Counted from the stretch's first letter, positions 46,413 through 55,261 are shown. The stretch: DNA of 64,000 nt from Curvibacter sp. PD_MW3 (GCA_002633085.1 NSIV01000001.1:806001-870000), one strand, 5' to 3'. The notes: generated from the sequence alone by a model not told the origin. Made by a program: numbers and translations.

Positions 46413-47156
46413 ATGTACAAACTCGTGCTCATCCGCCACGGCGAATCGACCTGGAACCTGGAAAACCGCTTCACCGGCTGGACCGATGTCGACCTCACGC
46501 CCACCGGCGTCTCCCAGGCCATGTCGGCCGGCAAGCTGCTCAAGGCCGAAGGCTATGAATTCGACCTGGCCTACACCAGCGTGCTCAAGCGCGCCATCCA
46601 CACCCTGTGGTACTGCCTGGACGAGATGGACCGCACCTGGCTGCCGGTGGTGAAAAGCTGGCGCCTCAACGAACGCCACTACGGCGCGCTGCAGGGCCTG
46701 GACAAGGCCGCCATGGCCAAGCAGTACGGTGACGAGCAGGTGCTGGTCTGGCGCCGCAGCTACGACACGCCGCCGCCGGCCCTGGAGCCGACCGACCCGC
46801 GCAGCGAGCGCAGCGATCCGCGTTATGCCAGCCTACCACCGTCGGACGTGCCGTTGACCGAATGCCTGAAGGACACCGTGGCACGCGTGCTGCCGTTCTG
46901 GAACGAGACCATGGCCCCGGCCATCAAGTCGGGCAAGCGCGTCGTGGTGGCGGCGCACGGCAATTCGATCCGCGCCTTGGTCAAGTACCTGGACAACATC
47001 TCCGACCAGGACATCGTCGGCCTGAACATTCCCAACGGCATCCCGCTGGTGTACGAGCTCGACGCCAACCTCAAGCCGATTCGCCACTACTACCTGGGTG
47101 ACGCCGAAGCCGCGGCCAAAGCCGCTGCCGCCGTGGCCGCCCAGGGCAAGGCCTGA
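46413..47156 (+). CDS. gpmA: 2,3-bisphosphoglycerate-dependent phosphoglycerate mutase
   Basis: Interconverts 3- and 2-phosphoglycerate in glycolysis. 247 residues; the phospho-histidine motif [10 protein letters not shown] is at residues 6-15 and the second histidine in [14 protein letters not shown] near 183. The C-terminus is an Ala-rich tail. Divergent from the rhodanese gene. A strong hairpin follows. Confidence 0.95.
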   Translation: MYKLVLIRHGESTWNLENRFTGWTDVDLTPTGVSQAMSAGKLLKAEGYEFDLAYTSVLKRAIHTLWYCLDEMDRTWLPVVKSWRLNERHYGALQGLDKAAMAKQYGDEQVLVWRRSYDTPPPALEPTDPRSERSDPRYASLPPSDVPLTECLKDTVARVLPFWNETMAPAIKSGKRVVVAAHGNSIRALVKYLDNISDQDIVGLNIPNGIPLVYELDANLKPIRHYYLGDAEAAAKAAAAVAAQGKA

Positions 47157-47167
47157 CCAGCCCCGCC

Positions 47168-47233
47168 CTTTTACCGGCGCTTGATCCGGGACCAGGTGGT
47201 CCCAAGTAAAGCGCCGGTAAAAGCAAGGTTTTT
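47168..47233 (+). terminator. Two-level terminator after gpmA
   Basis: Outer 15-bp perfect arms CTTTTACCGGCGCTT (47168-47182) and AAGCGCCGGTAAAAG (47209-47223) enclose a second 7-bp hairpin GGGACCA-GG-TGGTCCC (47188-47203). TTTTT follows at 47229-47233. The outer arms flanked by T and A runs would work in both directions. Confidence 0.75.
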
Positions 47234-47239
47234 GCGCTC

Positions 47240-47264
47240 TGACCGCCGGGAACCCCGGCGGTCA
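47240..47264. terminator. Second hairpin in the ctpA upstream region
   Basis: 11-bp perfect arms TGACCGCCGGG / CCCGGCGGTCA with loop AAC, 43 bases before the ctpA start. No T-run follows; it may be part of the ctpA leader, a back-up terminator, or an mRNA-stabilising element. Confidence 0.45.
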
Positions 47265-47306
47265 AGTCGCGTCCAACCGTGTATATTGACCGGTGAAGGA
47301 ATATTT

Positions 47307-48743
47307 ATGGGTCAGAAACTCAAAATCGCAGGTTGGATTTCGCTGGGCGTGGTTGCCGGCGCCTTGACCACAGTCTCATTGCAGACCGTGGCGCGTAGTG
47401 CCTTGACGCCGCTACCGCTGGAGGAGCTGCAGCAGTTGGCAGCCGTCTTCGGCATGGTCAAGACCGACTACGTCGAGCCGGTGGATGAAAAGAAGCTCAT
47501 CACCGATGCCATCTCCGGCATGGTGTCCAGCCTGGACCCGCATTCCCAGTATTTCGACAAGAAGTCGTTCAAGGAATTCCGTGAAGGCACGACAGGCCGC
47601 TTCGTCGGCGTCGGCATCGAGATCACACAGGAAGACGGTTTGGTCAAGGTGGTCTCGCCGATCGAAGGCTCGCCCGCCTACCGCGCCGGCCTCAAGACCA
47701 ATGACCTGATCACCAAGGTGGACGACACCGCCGTGAAGGGCCTGTCGCTGAATGAAGCCGTCAAGCGCATGCGCGGCGAGCCCAACACCAAGGTCATCCT
47801 CACCATCTTCCGTAAGGATGAGAACCGCACCTTTGCCGTCACCATCACGCGCGAAGAAATCAAGACGCAATCGGTCAAGGCCAAGTTGATCGAGCCGGGT
47901 TATGCCTGGATCCGCCTGAGCCAGTTCCAGGAACGCACGGTGGACGACTTCGTGCGCAAGACCGACGAGCTGTTCAAGCAGGACCCCAGCCTCAAGGGTC
48001 TGGTGCTTGACCTGCGCAATGACCCCGGTGGCCTGCTGGACGCTGCAGTGGCCATCTCCGCCGCCTTCCTGCCGGAAAACGTGACCGTGGTCTCGACCAA
48101 CGGCCAGTTGGCCGAGAGCAAGTTCACCTACCGGGCAGCACCCGAGTTCTACCAGCGCCGCAGCAACAACGATCCGCTCAAACGCCTGCCCGCGGCGCTC
48201 AAGAGCGTGCCGCTGGTGGTGCTGGTCAACGAAGGCTCAGCCTCGGCCAGCGAGATCGTGGCCGGCGCCCTGCAGGACCACAAGCGCGCCGTGGTCATGG
48301 GCAGCCAGACCTTTGGCAAAGGCTCGGTGCAGACCGTGCGTCCGCTAGGTCCCGACACGGCCCTCAAGATCACTACCGCGCGTTACTACACGCCCAGCGG
48401 CAAGTCGATCCAGGCGCGCGGCATCGTGCCCGACGTCATGATTGACGAAACCGCGGAAGGCAATGTGTTTGCCGCCCTGCGCACGCGGGAAGCCGATCTG
48501 GAGAAACACCTGTCGAACGGCCAGAGCGCCGAGCCGAAGGACCCGGCGCGCGAAAAAGCGCGTGATGAGGCCATGAAGAAGCTGGAGGAAGAGGCGAAGA
48601 AGCCCCCTCAGGATCGCAAGCTGCCCGAATTCGGCAGCGAGAAGGATTTCCAGCTGACCCAGGCCCTGAACAAGCTCAAGGGCTTGCCGGTGCTGGTCAG
48701 CAAGACCCAGACCGAGCGCAAGGAAGAAAGCAAGGAAAACTGA
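47307..48743 (+). CDS. ctpA: C-terminal processing peptidase (S41 family, PDZ)
   Basis: Periplasmic serine protease, 478 residues from ATG 47307 (AAGGA upstream). An N-terminal signal or anchor helix covers about 7-30. A PDZ domain (about 95-175) contains VVSPIEGSPAYRAGLKTND. The catalytic Ser is in EGSASASEIV and Lys in FGKGSVQT; both are intact. A charged, Lys/Glu-rich C-terminal tail ends the protein. The longer open frame upstream runs through the gpmA terminator and is not used. Confidence 0.93.
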   Translation: MGQKLKIAGWISLGVVAGALTTVSLQTVARSALTPLPLEELQQLAAVFGMVKTDYVEPVDEKKLITDAISGMVSSLDPHSQYFDKKSFKEFREGTTGRFVGVGIEITQEDGLVKVVSPIEGSPAYRAGLKTNDLITKVDDTAVKGLSLNEAVKRMRGEPNTKVILTIFRKDENRTFAVTITREEIKTQSVKAKLIEPGYAWIRLSQFQERTVDDFVRKTDELFKQDPSLKGLVLDLRNDPGGLLDAAVAISAAFLPENVTVVSTNGQLAESKFTYRAAPEFYQRRSNNDPLKRLPAALKSVPLVVLVNEGSASASEIVAGALQDHKRAVVMGSQTFGKGSVQTVRPLGPDTALKITTARYYTPSGKSIQARGIVPDVMIDETAEGNVFAALRTREADLEKHLSNGQSAEPKDPAREKARDEAMKKLEEEAKKPPQDRKLPEFGSEKDFQLTQALNKLKGLPVLVSKTQTERKEESKEN

Positions 48744-48787
48744 GCGCAAGCCAGCGACCCATGACACGGCCAAGGTCTCAGGCTCCC

Positions 48788-48856
48788 GTGGAACCGGCTT
48801 GGCCGGGCCACTGGGAGCGTCCCCTGGAGGGGAAGGCGCGCAGCGCCTCAGGGGTG
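48788..48856 (+). repeat. REP-like repeat, copy C (between ctpA and the moeB-like gene)
   Basis: Reads GTGGAACCGGCTTGGCCGGG, CCACTGG, GAGCGTCCCCTGGAGGGG, a GGCGCGCAGCGCC hairpin and CTCAGGGGTG. It is collinear with copies A and B. It ends 8 bases before the ATG of the next gene, and its GGGG is the nearest thing to a ribosome site there. Confidence 0.7.
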
Positions 48857-48864
48857 CACCCTCT

Positions 48865-49620
48865 ATGAACGACGACCAGTTGCTGCGCTATTCGCGCCAC
48901 ATCCTGCTTGAAGAAATCGGCATCGAAGGCCAGCAGCGCATCCTCGACGGCCATGCGCTGGTCATCGGCGCCGGCGGCCTGGGCTCCCCAGTGGCGCTGT
49001 ACCTCGGCTCGGCCGGTGTCGGCCGCATCACCGTGGTCGACGACGACGCGGTTGATGTCACCAACCTGCAGCGCCAGGTCGCGCACACCCTGGCCCGCGT
49101 CGGCCTGCCCAAGGTGGATTCCATCGTGCAGGCGGTGGCCGCCATCAACCCCGAGGTGCATGTCACACCGGTGATGGCACGCGCCGATGCGGCGCTGCTC
49201 GATACGCTGGTGGCGCAGGCCGACGTGGTGCTGGACTGCTGCGACAACTTCGCCACCCGTCACCTCATCAATGCCGCCTGCGTCAAGCACGGCAAGCCGC
49301 TGGTGTCAGGCGCCGCCATCCGCTTCGACGGCCAGATCACGGTCTACGACCCGCGCAGCGCCACCTCGCCTTGTTATGCCTGTGTCTTTCCGCCGGACGA
49401 TGCCTTCGAGGAAACCCGCTGCGCCACCATGGGCGTGTTCGCACCGCTGGTCGGCATCGTCGGCGCCGTGCAGGCGGCCGAAGCACTCAAACTGCTCAGC
49501 CATGCCGGCAGTTCGCTGGCTGGCCGGCTGCTGATGCTCGACGGCCGCCACATGGAGTGGACCGAAATGCGACTGCCACGTGCCCCGGCCTGCCCGGTGT
49601 GCGGCAGCGTGCCAGCCTGA
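48865..49620 (+). CDS. moeB: MoeB/ThiF/HesA-family adenylyltransferase
   Basis: ATP-dependent activator of the C-terminus of a ubiquitin-like sulfur carrier (MoaD or ThiS). 251 residues; nucleotide motif IGAGGLGSPVALYL near residue 35, DDDAVDVTNLQRQ near 58, DCCDNF near 125 and zinc ligands CYAC and CPVC are present. It is of MoeB length without a rhodanese domain. MoaD activation would serve molybdopterin synthesis for the formate dehydrogenases, but ThiF function cannot be excluded by sequence alone. Confidence 0.85.
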   Translation: MNDDQLLRYSRHILLEEIGIEGQQRILDGHALVIGAGGLGSPVALYLGSAGVGRITVVDDDAVDVTNLQRQVAHTLARVGLPKVDSIVQAVAAINPEVHVTPVMARADAALLDTLVAQADVVLDCCDNFATRHLINAACVKHGKPLVSGAAIRFDGQITVYDPRSATSPCYACVFPPDDAFEETRCATMGVFAPLVGIVGAVQAAEALKLLSHAGSSLAGRLLMLDGRHMEWTEMRLPRAPACPVCGSVPA

Positions 49621-49653
49621 CACGCGTCCAGCAACCCGGACTGATCAACCACC

Positions 49654-50157
49654 TCAGTGACAGGGCCCATGCCGCTGACGAAACTGGCGCGGCATCTCGG
49701 CCGACGACTGCCACAGCCCCAGGTGCTGCACCCGTGCCCGGGCTTCCAACGATGCATAGGGCCCCGGCTGACCGCGGTAACGATGCGACCAGGCATGCCC
49801 GTGCCGCACCATCCAGCGGCTCATGTCTTGCCCCTGCACAGAAACGCGCGCCAGCAAGCGTCCGTAGTCGTCATGCCGGCGCGGCGTGACTTGCACCCAG
49901 CGCCCCGCCACCTGCTGAGCCAGTCGGTCACGTGCCACCACACCGTAGGCCTGGCAGATTTCAGGGGCATCCATGCCATCGAGGCGGATCTTGCGTGGCT
50001 TGCCGCCACGCGAAGCTTGCACCCAAAGGGTGTCGCCATCGGACACATGCGTCACCCGAGCGGCCCACGACTGTGGCCGCTCAGCGGCGTGAGCCGAACC
50101 GCCTATGCTGCAGCAGGCCAGCGCCATCCAGACCAGCCACGTTTTCCATCCGTTCAT
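49654..50157 (-). CDS. Secreted thermonuclease-like (SNase) protein
   Basis: 167 residues from ATG 50157, which follows the strong site GGAGGAAAGCGG. A signal peptide (about 1-26, ending SAHA) is followed by a staphylococcal-nuclease fold with DGDTLW, RKIRLDGMDAPE and YGRLLA, which carry the catalytic Asp, Arg, Glu and Arg. Probably an exported or periplasmic nuclease. It converges with the moeB-like gene and is divergent from the GGDEF gene. Confidence 0.85.
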   Translation of the reverse strand: MNGWKTWLVWMALACCSIGGSAHAAERPQSWAARVTHVSDGDTLWVQASRGGKPRKIRLDGMDAPEICQAYGVVARDRLAQQVAGRWVQVTPRRHDDYGRLLARVSVQGQDMSRWMVRHGHAWSHRYRGQPGPYASLEARARVQHLGLWQSSAEMPRQFRQRHGPCH

Positions 50158-50296
50158 CCGCTTTCCTCCGACACGATCCCGCGCATCGATCACTCTGTTA
50201 AAACCACGCAAAGACGGGCGATTCGGCCGATTTTCCCGCTTTTTTCCAGAGCAAACCTGTTAGACTTTTCAGAGTTCATTACCGTCGCCACTCTTC

Positions 50297-51079
50297 GTGA
50301 CATCACCCAGCCTCAATCCGATTGACCTGCGCGACCTGCGCCTGGACGACGCACGTGCGTTGCTGGAACACGGGGGCGCCATCGATCTGCCGACGCCGGA
50401 AACGGCACCAGCCGCCTTTCTGCAAGGTGTCATTGACGGACTGTGCGAGCTTTCGCTGCGTGATCCGTTGACCGGCTTGGCCAACCGCCGGCATTTCCGG
50501 GCAGTATTGGCACGTGAAATCGATGTGGTCGTGCGCTCGGGCAATCCGGCCCTGCTGCTGATGCTCGACATCGACCATTTCAAGTCAATCAACGATGCCC
50601 ATGGTCACCTTGCTGGTGATCGGGTGCTGCAAGCCGTGGCCCGCTGCCTGGCGGGTTGCGTACGCCCGCAGGACACGGTAGCCCGATACGGCGGCGAAGA
50701 ATTTGCCATCGTGCTGCCGGACTGCCAGCTCAACTACGGAGAGGCTGTCGCCGAGCGCATCCGCCAGACCGTGGCCAACCTCTCAATTGCTGTGTCCCCC
50801 GAACTCACGCTGCAAATTACGCTCAGTGTTGGCGGCGCCTTCGCACCGACGCAGTCCCGCTGCACGCCGGACGTATGGGTCGAGCGGGCCGACAATCAAC
50901 TCTACCAAGCCAAAGCGCAGGGGCGCAATCGCGTGTACATCGATCATCAACAAGTCATTTCTGTCAGCGCAGAAGAGAAAAGTCTCCTGTTCGGCGCGCT
51001 CTCCACGGGCGAACCGGCATGGGGTGAGAGTGCTCCCGGCACCAATGAAGACAGTGCCATGCAGAAGGTCAATCCATGA
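50297..51079 (+). CDS. GGDEF diguanylate cyclase (soluble)
   Basis: Makes c-di-GMP. 260 residues from GTG 50297, no membrane helix. A short N-terminal helical part (1-45) precedes the GGDEF domain (about 52-215). The active motif is GGEEF and the inhibitory-site motif RxxD (RPQD) lies 5 residues before it, so both catalysis and product inhibition are expected. The stop overlaps the next gene start by four bases (ATGA), coupling it to a MinD-like ATPase. Confidence 0.85.
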   Translation: MTSPSLNPIDLRDLRLDDARALLEHGGAIDLPTPETAPAAFLQGVIDGLCELSLRDPLTGLANRRHFRAVLAREIDVVVRSGNPALLLMLDIDHFKSINDAHGHLAGDRVLQAVARCLAGCVRPQDTVARYGGEEFAIVLPDCQLNYGEAVAERIRQTVANLSIAVSPELTLQITLSVGGAFAPTQSRCTPDVWVERADNQLYQAKAQGRNRVYIDHQQVISVSAEEKSLLFGALSTGEPAWGESAPGTNEDSAMQKVNP

Positions 51080-51912
51080 GTGACGTGCTGAATCCACCGC
51101 AGGACAAACCTGCCTCCCCGCTGCAGCCAGGCAAACCGCAGGGCAAGGTGCTGGCCGTAACCAGTGGCAAAGGCGGTGTGGGCAAGACCTTTGTCTCAGC
51201 CAACCTCGCTGCCGCACTGGCCAAGCGTGGTCACCGCGTGCTGGTGATCGACGCCGACCTTGGCCTGGCCAATCTTGACGTGGTGCTGAACCTCTATTCC
51301 AAGGTCACGCTGCATGACGTGTTCACCGGCAAGGCCAAGCTGGAAGAGGCCATCATCAAGGCCCCAGGTGGTTTTTCCGTGCTGCTGGCCGGCTCCGGCA
51401 TGGTCGAGTACTCACGCCTCACGGCCGAAGTGCGCGACGATTTCCTGCATGTGATCGAGACGCTGGCTTCCAAATTCGACGTGCTGTTGCTCGACACCGG
51501 CGCAGGCATTTCCGATGTCGTGCTGTTTGCCGTCTCGCAGGCGGCCGAAGTGCTGCTGGTGGCCACGCCTGAGCCGACCTCGCTGACCGATGCCTACGCC
51601 ACCATCAAGGTGCTGGTGGGCCAGCAAAAGCGCCAGAACATCCGCATGATCATCAACCAGACGGCCCGTCTGGGCGATGGCCGTGCCATCACGGTGCAGT
51701 TGCAGCAGGTGCTGGACCGTTTCGTCACCGCCGAACCGGGTCGTCCGGTGCGCCTGATCCACATGGGCGACATCCCGGAAGATCCCACGGTGCGCCAGGC
51801 CATCATGCGGCGCCAACTGCTGATGCAGAACACACCGGGCTGCCCGGCGGGCATGGCAATCTCCCAGCTGGCCCTGAAGATCGAAGAAACGATCCTGAAC
51901 AAAGACGCCTGA
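51076..51912 (+). CDS. MinD/ParA-family ATPase (FlhG-like)
   Basis: Cytoplasmic P-loop ATPase, 278 residues. The deviant Walker A SGKGGVGKT near residue 30, DADLGLANLDV near 58 and LLDTGAGIS near 140 place it in the MinD/FlhG branch, which positions complexes at cell poles or midcell. It has an N-terminal Pro-rich tail of about 22 residues. Translationally coupled to a diguanylate cyclase; no flagellar gene is nearby, so a flagellar-number role is not supported by context. Confidence 0.8.
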   Translation: MSDVLNPPQDKPASPLQPGKPQGKVLAVTSGKGGVGKTFVSANLAAALAKRGHRVLVIDADLGLANLDVVLNLYSKVTLHDVFTGKAKLEEAIIKAPGGFSVLLAGSGMVEYSRLTAEVRDDFLHVIETLASKFDVLLLDTGAGISDVVLFAVSQAAEVLLVATPEPTSLTDAYATIKVLVGQQKRQNIRMIINQTARLGDGRAITVQLQQVLDRFVTAEPGRPVRLIHMGDIPEDPTVRQAIMRRQLLMQNTPGCPAGMAISQLALKIEETILNKDA

Positions 51913-51928
51913 ACGGCGCCGTCACGGT

Positions 51929-52765
51929 TCAGGCCGTGACGATCCAGCCTTCGAGCGGGTCCACGGCAGCCGGCAAGCCGTAATGTGGCGCCCCCTGCTG
52001 CCAGGCCCAGGCCGCCTGCATCAGGCACAACACGGCATCGAGCGCATCACCCCGGCCATCATCCACCAGTGCATCACGTTGCGCGTGCGTGAGCTTCAGG
52101 CGCAAGCCCAGGCGCGTCTGGCCATGTTCCAGCGCCGTGAGCAAGTCCTTGCGCGCGATCAGGCGCTCCGGTGTTTGGCGCGCCCGCTCATCACTCTTGT
52201 AGCTGCGCGCCCCCAGCACTTCACGCGCCAGCAAGCCGGGGTAACCTTCCAAGGCCACACGCCTCAGGTCACCCGCATGCAGGCCCGGCAGATGCACCCC
52301 CGCCGCCAGCAGACGGGGCACACCGGCATGCAGCATGAAGGCCACCGGCGGATTCACCCACTTCATTGACGGACTGGAGCCGGCCGGGACATCGGTGGCG
52401 CGATGGGCGAACTTGCCACCCACCGGCCGGGCCGCGCAGAAGGCGGCAAAACGTGCACGAATGTCGTCCCGGCTCAAGCTGGCGTAGTGACGGATGCAAG
52501 CTTCCCAGTCCAGCGGCCAACTCAAGGCTTGCACCAGTTCGCGCGGTAGACCGAAGGGGAAATCGAATACGCCCAGCCAGTCACCGGGCTGATTCAGCCA
52601 GTCGGCAAAGGCATCAAGGGAAACCAAGCGCTCCAGTTTCGATAGCTGGACACGCCCGTTCTGCAATGCCCCTAGAGCTAAAACAATCGGTTTTTGCCGC
52701 GTCGGGCTGCTGGAAAAGTCGCAGCCCAGCAGCAGGGGCAGGACACCAGCTGCCGACGCCGTCAC
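51929..52765 (-). CDS. DUF429 family protein
   Basis: 278 residues from GTG 52765. The family is thought to have an RNase H-like fold; here GCDFSSSPT (residues 14-22), GVFDFPFGLPREL near 64 and DALDAVLCLMQAAW near 240 are the conserved stretches. No experimentally known function. Residues 27-46 (IVLALGALQNGRVQLSKLER) are encoded by an in-frame copy of the interspersed repeat. The gene converges with the MinD-like gene (16-base gap). Confidence 0.75.
   Translation of the reverse strand: MTASAAGVLPLLLGCDFSSSPTRQKPIVLALGALQNGRVQLSKLERLVSLDAFADWLNQPGDWLGVFDFPFGLPRELVQALSWPLDWEACIRHYASLSRDDIRARFAAFCAARPVGGKFAHRATDVPAGSSPSMKWVNPPVAFMLHAGVPRLLAAGVHLPGLHAGDLRRVALEGYPGLLAREVLGARSYKSDERARQTPERLIARKDLLTALEHGQTRLGLRLKLTHAQRDALVDDGRGDALDAVLCLMQAAWAWQQGAPHYGLPAAVDPLEGWIVTA
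52630..52686 (-). repeat. Interspersed repeat, copy 4 (in frame inside the DUF429 gene)
   Basis: On the minus strand it reads TTAGCTCTAGGGGCATTGCA then GAACGGGCGTGTCCAGCTATC and ends GCTAT-CGAAACT-GGAGC. The block TTGCAGAA..GCGT..CAGCTATC is shared with the copy at 53965-54018. The terminal inverted repeat is degenerate on one side. Confidence 0.55.
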
Positions 52766-52781
52766 GGTGAAAGCAACCGCT

Positions 52782-53204
52782 TCAGCTGCGGCCGATGATG
52801 GCGGCGGTGGCCATCAGCTCTTCCAGCAGCGCCAGCGAAACATGCCCCGAGACCGCATAGGGGTCGAGCTCGGGTTTCTCGGAGTACTTGAGCAGAATGG
52901 AGGTGTTGATGCGCGAGAGGTTGACCTGGCCCATGGTCCAACCGCCGAAACGGCGCTCGCTGATTTCCTCGTAGTGCAGCAGCACCACGTCCTTGTGGCG
53001 CGCATCGCGCTGGATGTGACCGTAGAGCTCGCTCACGGCGTTGCGCCCACCCTCGATGGCTTGCAAGAAGATGCCACCGCCGTAGCACAGGATGCCGGTG
53101 ATGCCGCAGGTCGGATTGAACTGGCGCGATTGGGCCAGGATGTTGTCGATGGCTTCGGCGCCCGAATCGACGGCGCGGCTGGCGTAAAGCAGGCGGACCA
53201 ACAT
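52782..53204 (-). CDS. BLUF-domain blue-light photoreceptor
   Basis: 140-residue protein consisting of an FAD-binding BLUF domain plus two short C-terminal helices. The photocycle residues are all present: Y7 (LLYASRA), N30 (FNPTCGITG), Q48 (IFLQAIEG), W89 and M91 (RRFGGWTMG). There is no fused output domain, so it must act through a partner protein. ATG 53204 has GAGGAG 6 bases upstream, placed inside the end of folE; only 2 bases separate it from the folE stop, so the two are co-translated. Partner unknown. Confidence 0.88.
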   Translation of the reverse strand: MLVRLLYASRAVDSGAEAIDNILAQSRQFNPTCGITGILCYGGGIFLQAIEGGRNAVSELYGHIQRDARHKDVVLLHYEEISERRFGGWTMGQVNLSRINTSILLKYSEKPELDPYAVSGHVSLALLEELMATAAIIGRS

Positions 53205-53206
53205 GA

Positions 53207-53932
53207 TCAGCTCCTCATGGGAATCAGGGACAGGAATTCTCGGCGCAGGGTCGGGTCCTTCAGGAACACGCCGCGCATGACCGAGTTGATCATCTTGCTG
53301 TCCATGTCCTTCACGCCGCGCCAGGCCATGCAGTAGTGGCTGGCCTCCATGACGATGGCCAAGCCGTCGGGCTGGGTCTTTTGCTGGATCAGGTCGGCCA
53401 GTTGCACCACCGCCTCTTCCTGGATCTGCGGCCGGCCCATGATCCATTCCGCCAGACGCGCGTACTTGGACAGACCGATCACGTTGGTGTGCTCGTTGGG
53501 CATGACGCCGATCCAGATCTTGCCGATCACCGGGCAGAAGTGGTGCGAGCAGGCGCTGCGCACGGTGATGGGGCCGACGATCATCAACTCATTCAGATGC
53601 TCGGCATTGGGGAATTCGGTGATGGTGGGACCCGGCACGTAACGACCGCGAAACACCTCATTCACATACATCTTGGCCACACGACGCGCGGTCTTGTCGG
53701 TGTTGTGGTCACGATCCGTGTCGATCACCAGGCTGTCGAGCACCGCCTGCATCTTGATCTCGACCTCGTCGAGGAGCTTCTCCAACTCACCAGGTTCGAT
53801 GAACTCGGCAATGTTGTCGTTGGCGTTGAAGCGTTTGCGCGCAGCCTGCAGGCGCTCGCGGATCTTCACGGAGACGGGCGTTCCCTCGTCGGTATGGCTT
53901 GGGTTCATGACGCTCTGGCTTTTCTTCAACAT
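53207..53932 (-). CDS. folE: GTP cyclohydrolase I
   Basis: Converts GTP to dihydroneopterin triphosphate, first step of folate synthesis. 241 residues from ATG 53932 (MLKKSQSV); an ATG at 53908 is also possible. Zinc ligands and catalytic residues lie in RSACSHHFCPVIGK and ASHYCMAWRGV, and the family stretch NEVFRGRYVPGP is present. NudB, which acts on its product, is encoded 2 kb upstream on the same strand. Confidence 0.95.
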   Translation of the reverse strand: MLKKSQSVMNPSHTDEGTPVSVKIRERLQAARKRFNANDNIAEFIEPGELEKLLDEVEIKMQAVLDSLVIDTDRDHNTDKTARRVAKMYVNEVFRGRYVPGPTITEFPNAEHLNELMIVGPITVRSACSHHFCPVIGKIWIGVMPNEHTNVIGLSKYARLAEWIMGRPQIQEEAVVQLADLIQQKTQPDGLAIVMEASHYCMAWRGVKDMDSKMINSVMRGVFLKDPTLRREFLSLIPMRS

Positions 53933-53964
53933 ATGGCAATGGTACCAGCGATTGATGTTTGTGG

Positions 53965-54018
53965 TTATTAGCCACCAGGCCTTGCAGAATATGCGTCAAC
54001 AGCTATCAATTCAATAGC
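53965..54018 (+). repeat. Interspersed repeat, copy 5 (over the clsB stop codon)
   Basis: The fullest copy: TTATTAGCCACCAGGCCTTG, CAGAATATGCGTCAAC, then A and GCTAT-CAATTCA-ATAGC. Its terminal inverted repeat supplies the last codon (TAT) and the TGA stop (54011-54013) of clsB. Confidence 0.65.
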
Positions 54019-55261
54019 GCTTGCCATTCAGGAAGATCATGACACGCGTCAGACCAAAGGCGATGCGATCGAGCAGACGCTGCTGCCAGGGCCGGTGGGC
54101 ATAACTGGCCGGATCCACGCGTCGGCCGTCATGCTCCATGGCCTGTACCAGCCGCATGCGCAGCTCCTTGGCAAACCGTTCATCCACCACCACCACGTTG
54201 GCCTCGCGTGCCAGCAACAGGCTCAAGGGGTCGAGATTGGAGGAACCGACCGTCGCCCAGCGCCGGTCGATCACCGCCACCTTGGCGTGCAGAAAGCTCG
54301 GCTCGTACTCATGGATCTCCACCCCTGCCCTGAGCAGCACGCCGTAGACCACCCGTACGGCATGGTATTGCAGGAAATACTCGTAGCGCCCCTGCAGCAG
54401 CAGGCGTACCCGCACCCCGCGCTGCGCGGCGTGGATGAGCGCCTGGCGCAGCTTGCGCCCAGGCAGGAAGTAGGCATTGGCGATGATGATTTCCTCATGC
54501 GCTTCGCCAATGGCCTTGCGGTAGGCCCGCTCGATGCGGCTGCGATGCCGCAGGTTGTCACGTAACAGCAAGGTGGCACGGGAACTGCCATTGACTGCCA
54601 GCATGCTGGCAGCACCGCCGCCGTCACCGCTGGTGCCGTCATCACGTGTCTGCAGCGCCAGCCGCACGGCCTGCTCGAGGTCACGCCAACTGGCGGCCAG
54701 ATCGATGTTCTTCACATCGCGGACCGCCTGCAGACGCCACCAGAACTGCGCAGTGACCTCATGCACCGAGCGCACCAGCGGGCCTGTCACGCGCACCGCG
54801 AAATCAAATCGCGGTGCGGGCAGGCGGGCATCATGATGGTCGACCCCGTCATCCAGCACGTTGATGCCGCCACAGAACGCCACCCGGCCATCAATCACGC
54901 ACAGCTTGCGGTGCAGACGGCGCCAGCGGCTCGGGATGAACAAACCCAGCCGACCCAAAGGCTGAAAAATCCGCCACTGCACGCCGGCTTCGTCAAAACG
55001 CGTCGCCCAAACCGACGGCACGGAGGGCGTGCCGACCCCATCCATCACCAGATAGACGGCCACACCACGTTGCGCGGCCCGCACCAGCGCCTCGGCCACC
55101 TGCTCGCCAGAGGGGTCAAAATGAAAGATATAGGTTTCCAGCCGGACTTCGTGCACGCTGTGCTCGATGTCGCGTACCAGTTGGGGAAAGAAGGCCACCC
55201 CCCCCTGCAGCAATTGCACCTGGTGCGCGGCGCGAAGCGGTGGCAGTTGCTTGTCCTTCAT
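54011..55261 (-). CDS. clsB: Cardiolipin synthase B-type phospholipase D protein
   Basis: Phospholipid synthesis at the inner membrane. 416 residues from ATG 55261. Two HKD motifs (HRKLCVIDGRVAFCGG near residue 120 and HAKVAVIDRRWATVGSSN near 305) mark the phospholipase D superfamily and the ClsB branch. It overlaps the preceding hydrolase gene by four bases (ATGA). The last codon and stop are supplied by an interspersed repeat copy, so the C-terminus may differ from homologues. Confidence 0.9.
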   Translation of the reverse strand: MKDKQLPPLRAAHQVQLLQGGVAFFPQLVRDIEHSVHEVRLETYIFHFDPSGEQVAEALVRAAQRGVAVYLVMDGVGTPSVPSVWATRFDEAGVQWRIFQPLGRLGLFIPSRWRRLHRKLCVIDGRVAFCGGINVLDDGVDHHDARLPAPRFDFAVRVTGPLVRSVHEVTAQFWWRLQAVRDVKNIDLAASWRDLEQAVRLALQTRDDGTSGDGGGAASMLAVNGSSRATLLLRDNLRHRSRIERAYRKAIGEAHEEIIIANAYFLPGRKLRQALIHAAQRGVRVRLLLQGRYEYFLQYHAVRVVYGVLLRAGVEIHEYEPSFLHAKVAVIDRRWATVGSSNLDPLSLLLAREANVVVVDERFAKELRMRLVQAMEHDGRRVDPASYAHRPWQQRLLDRIAFGLTRVMIFLNGKRY

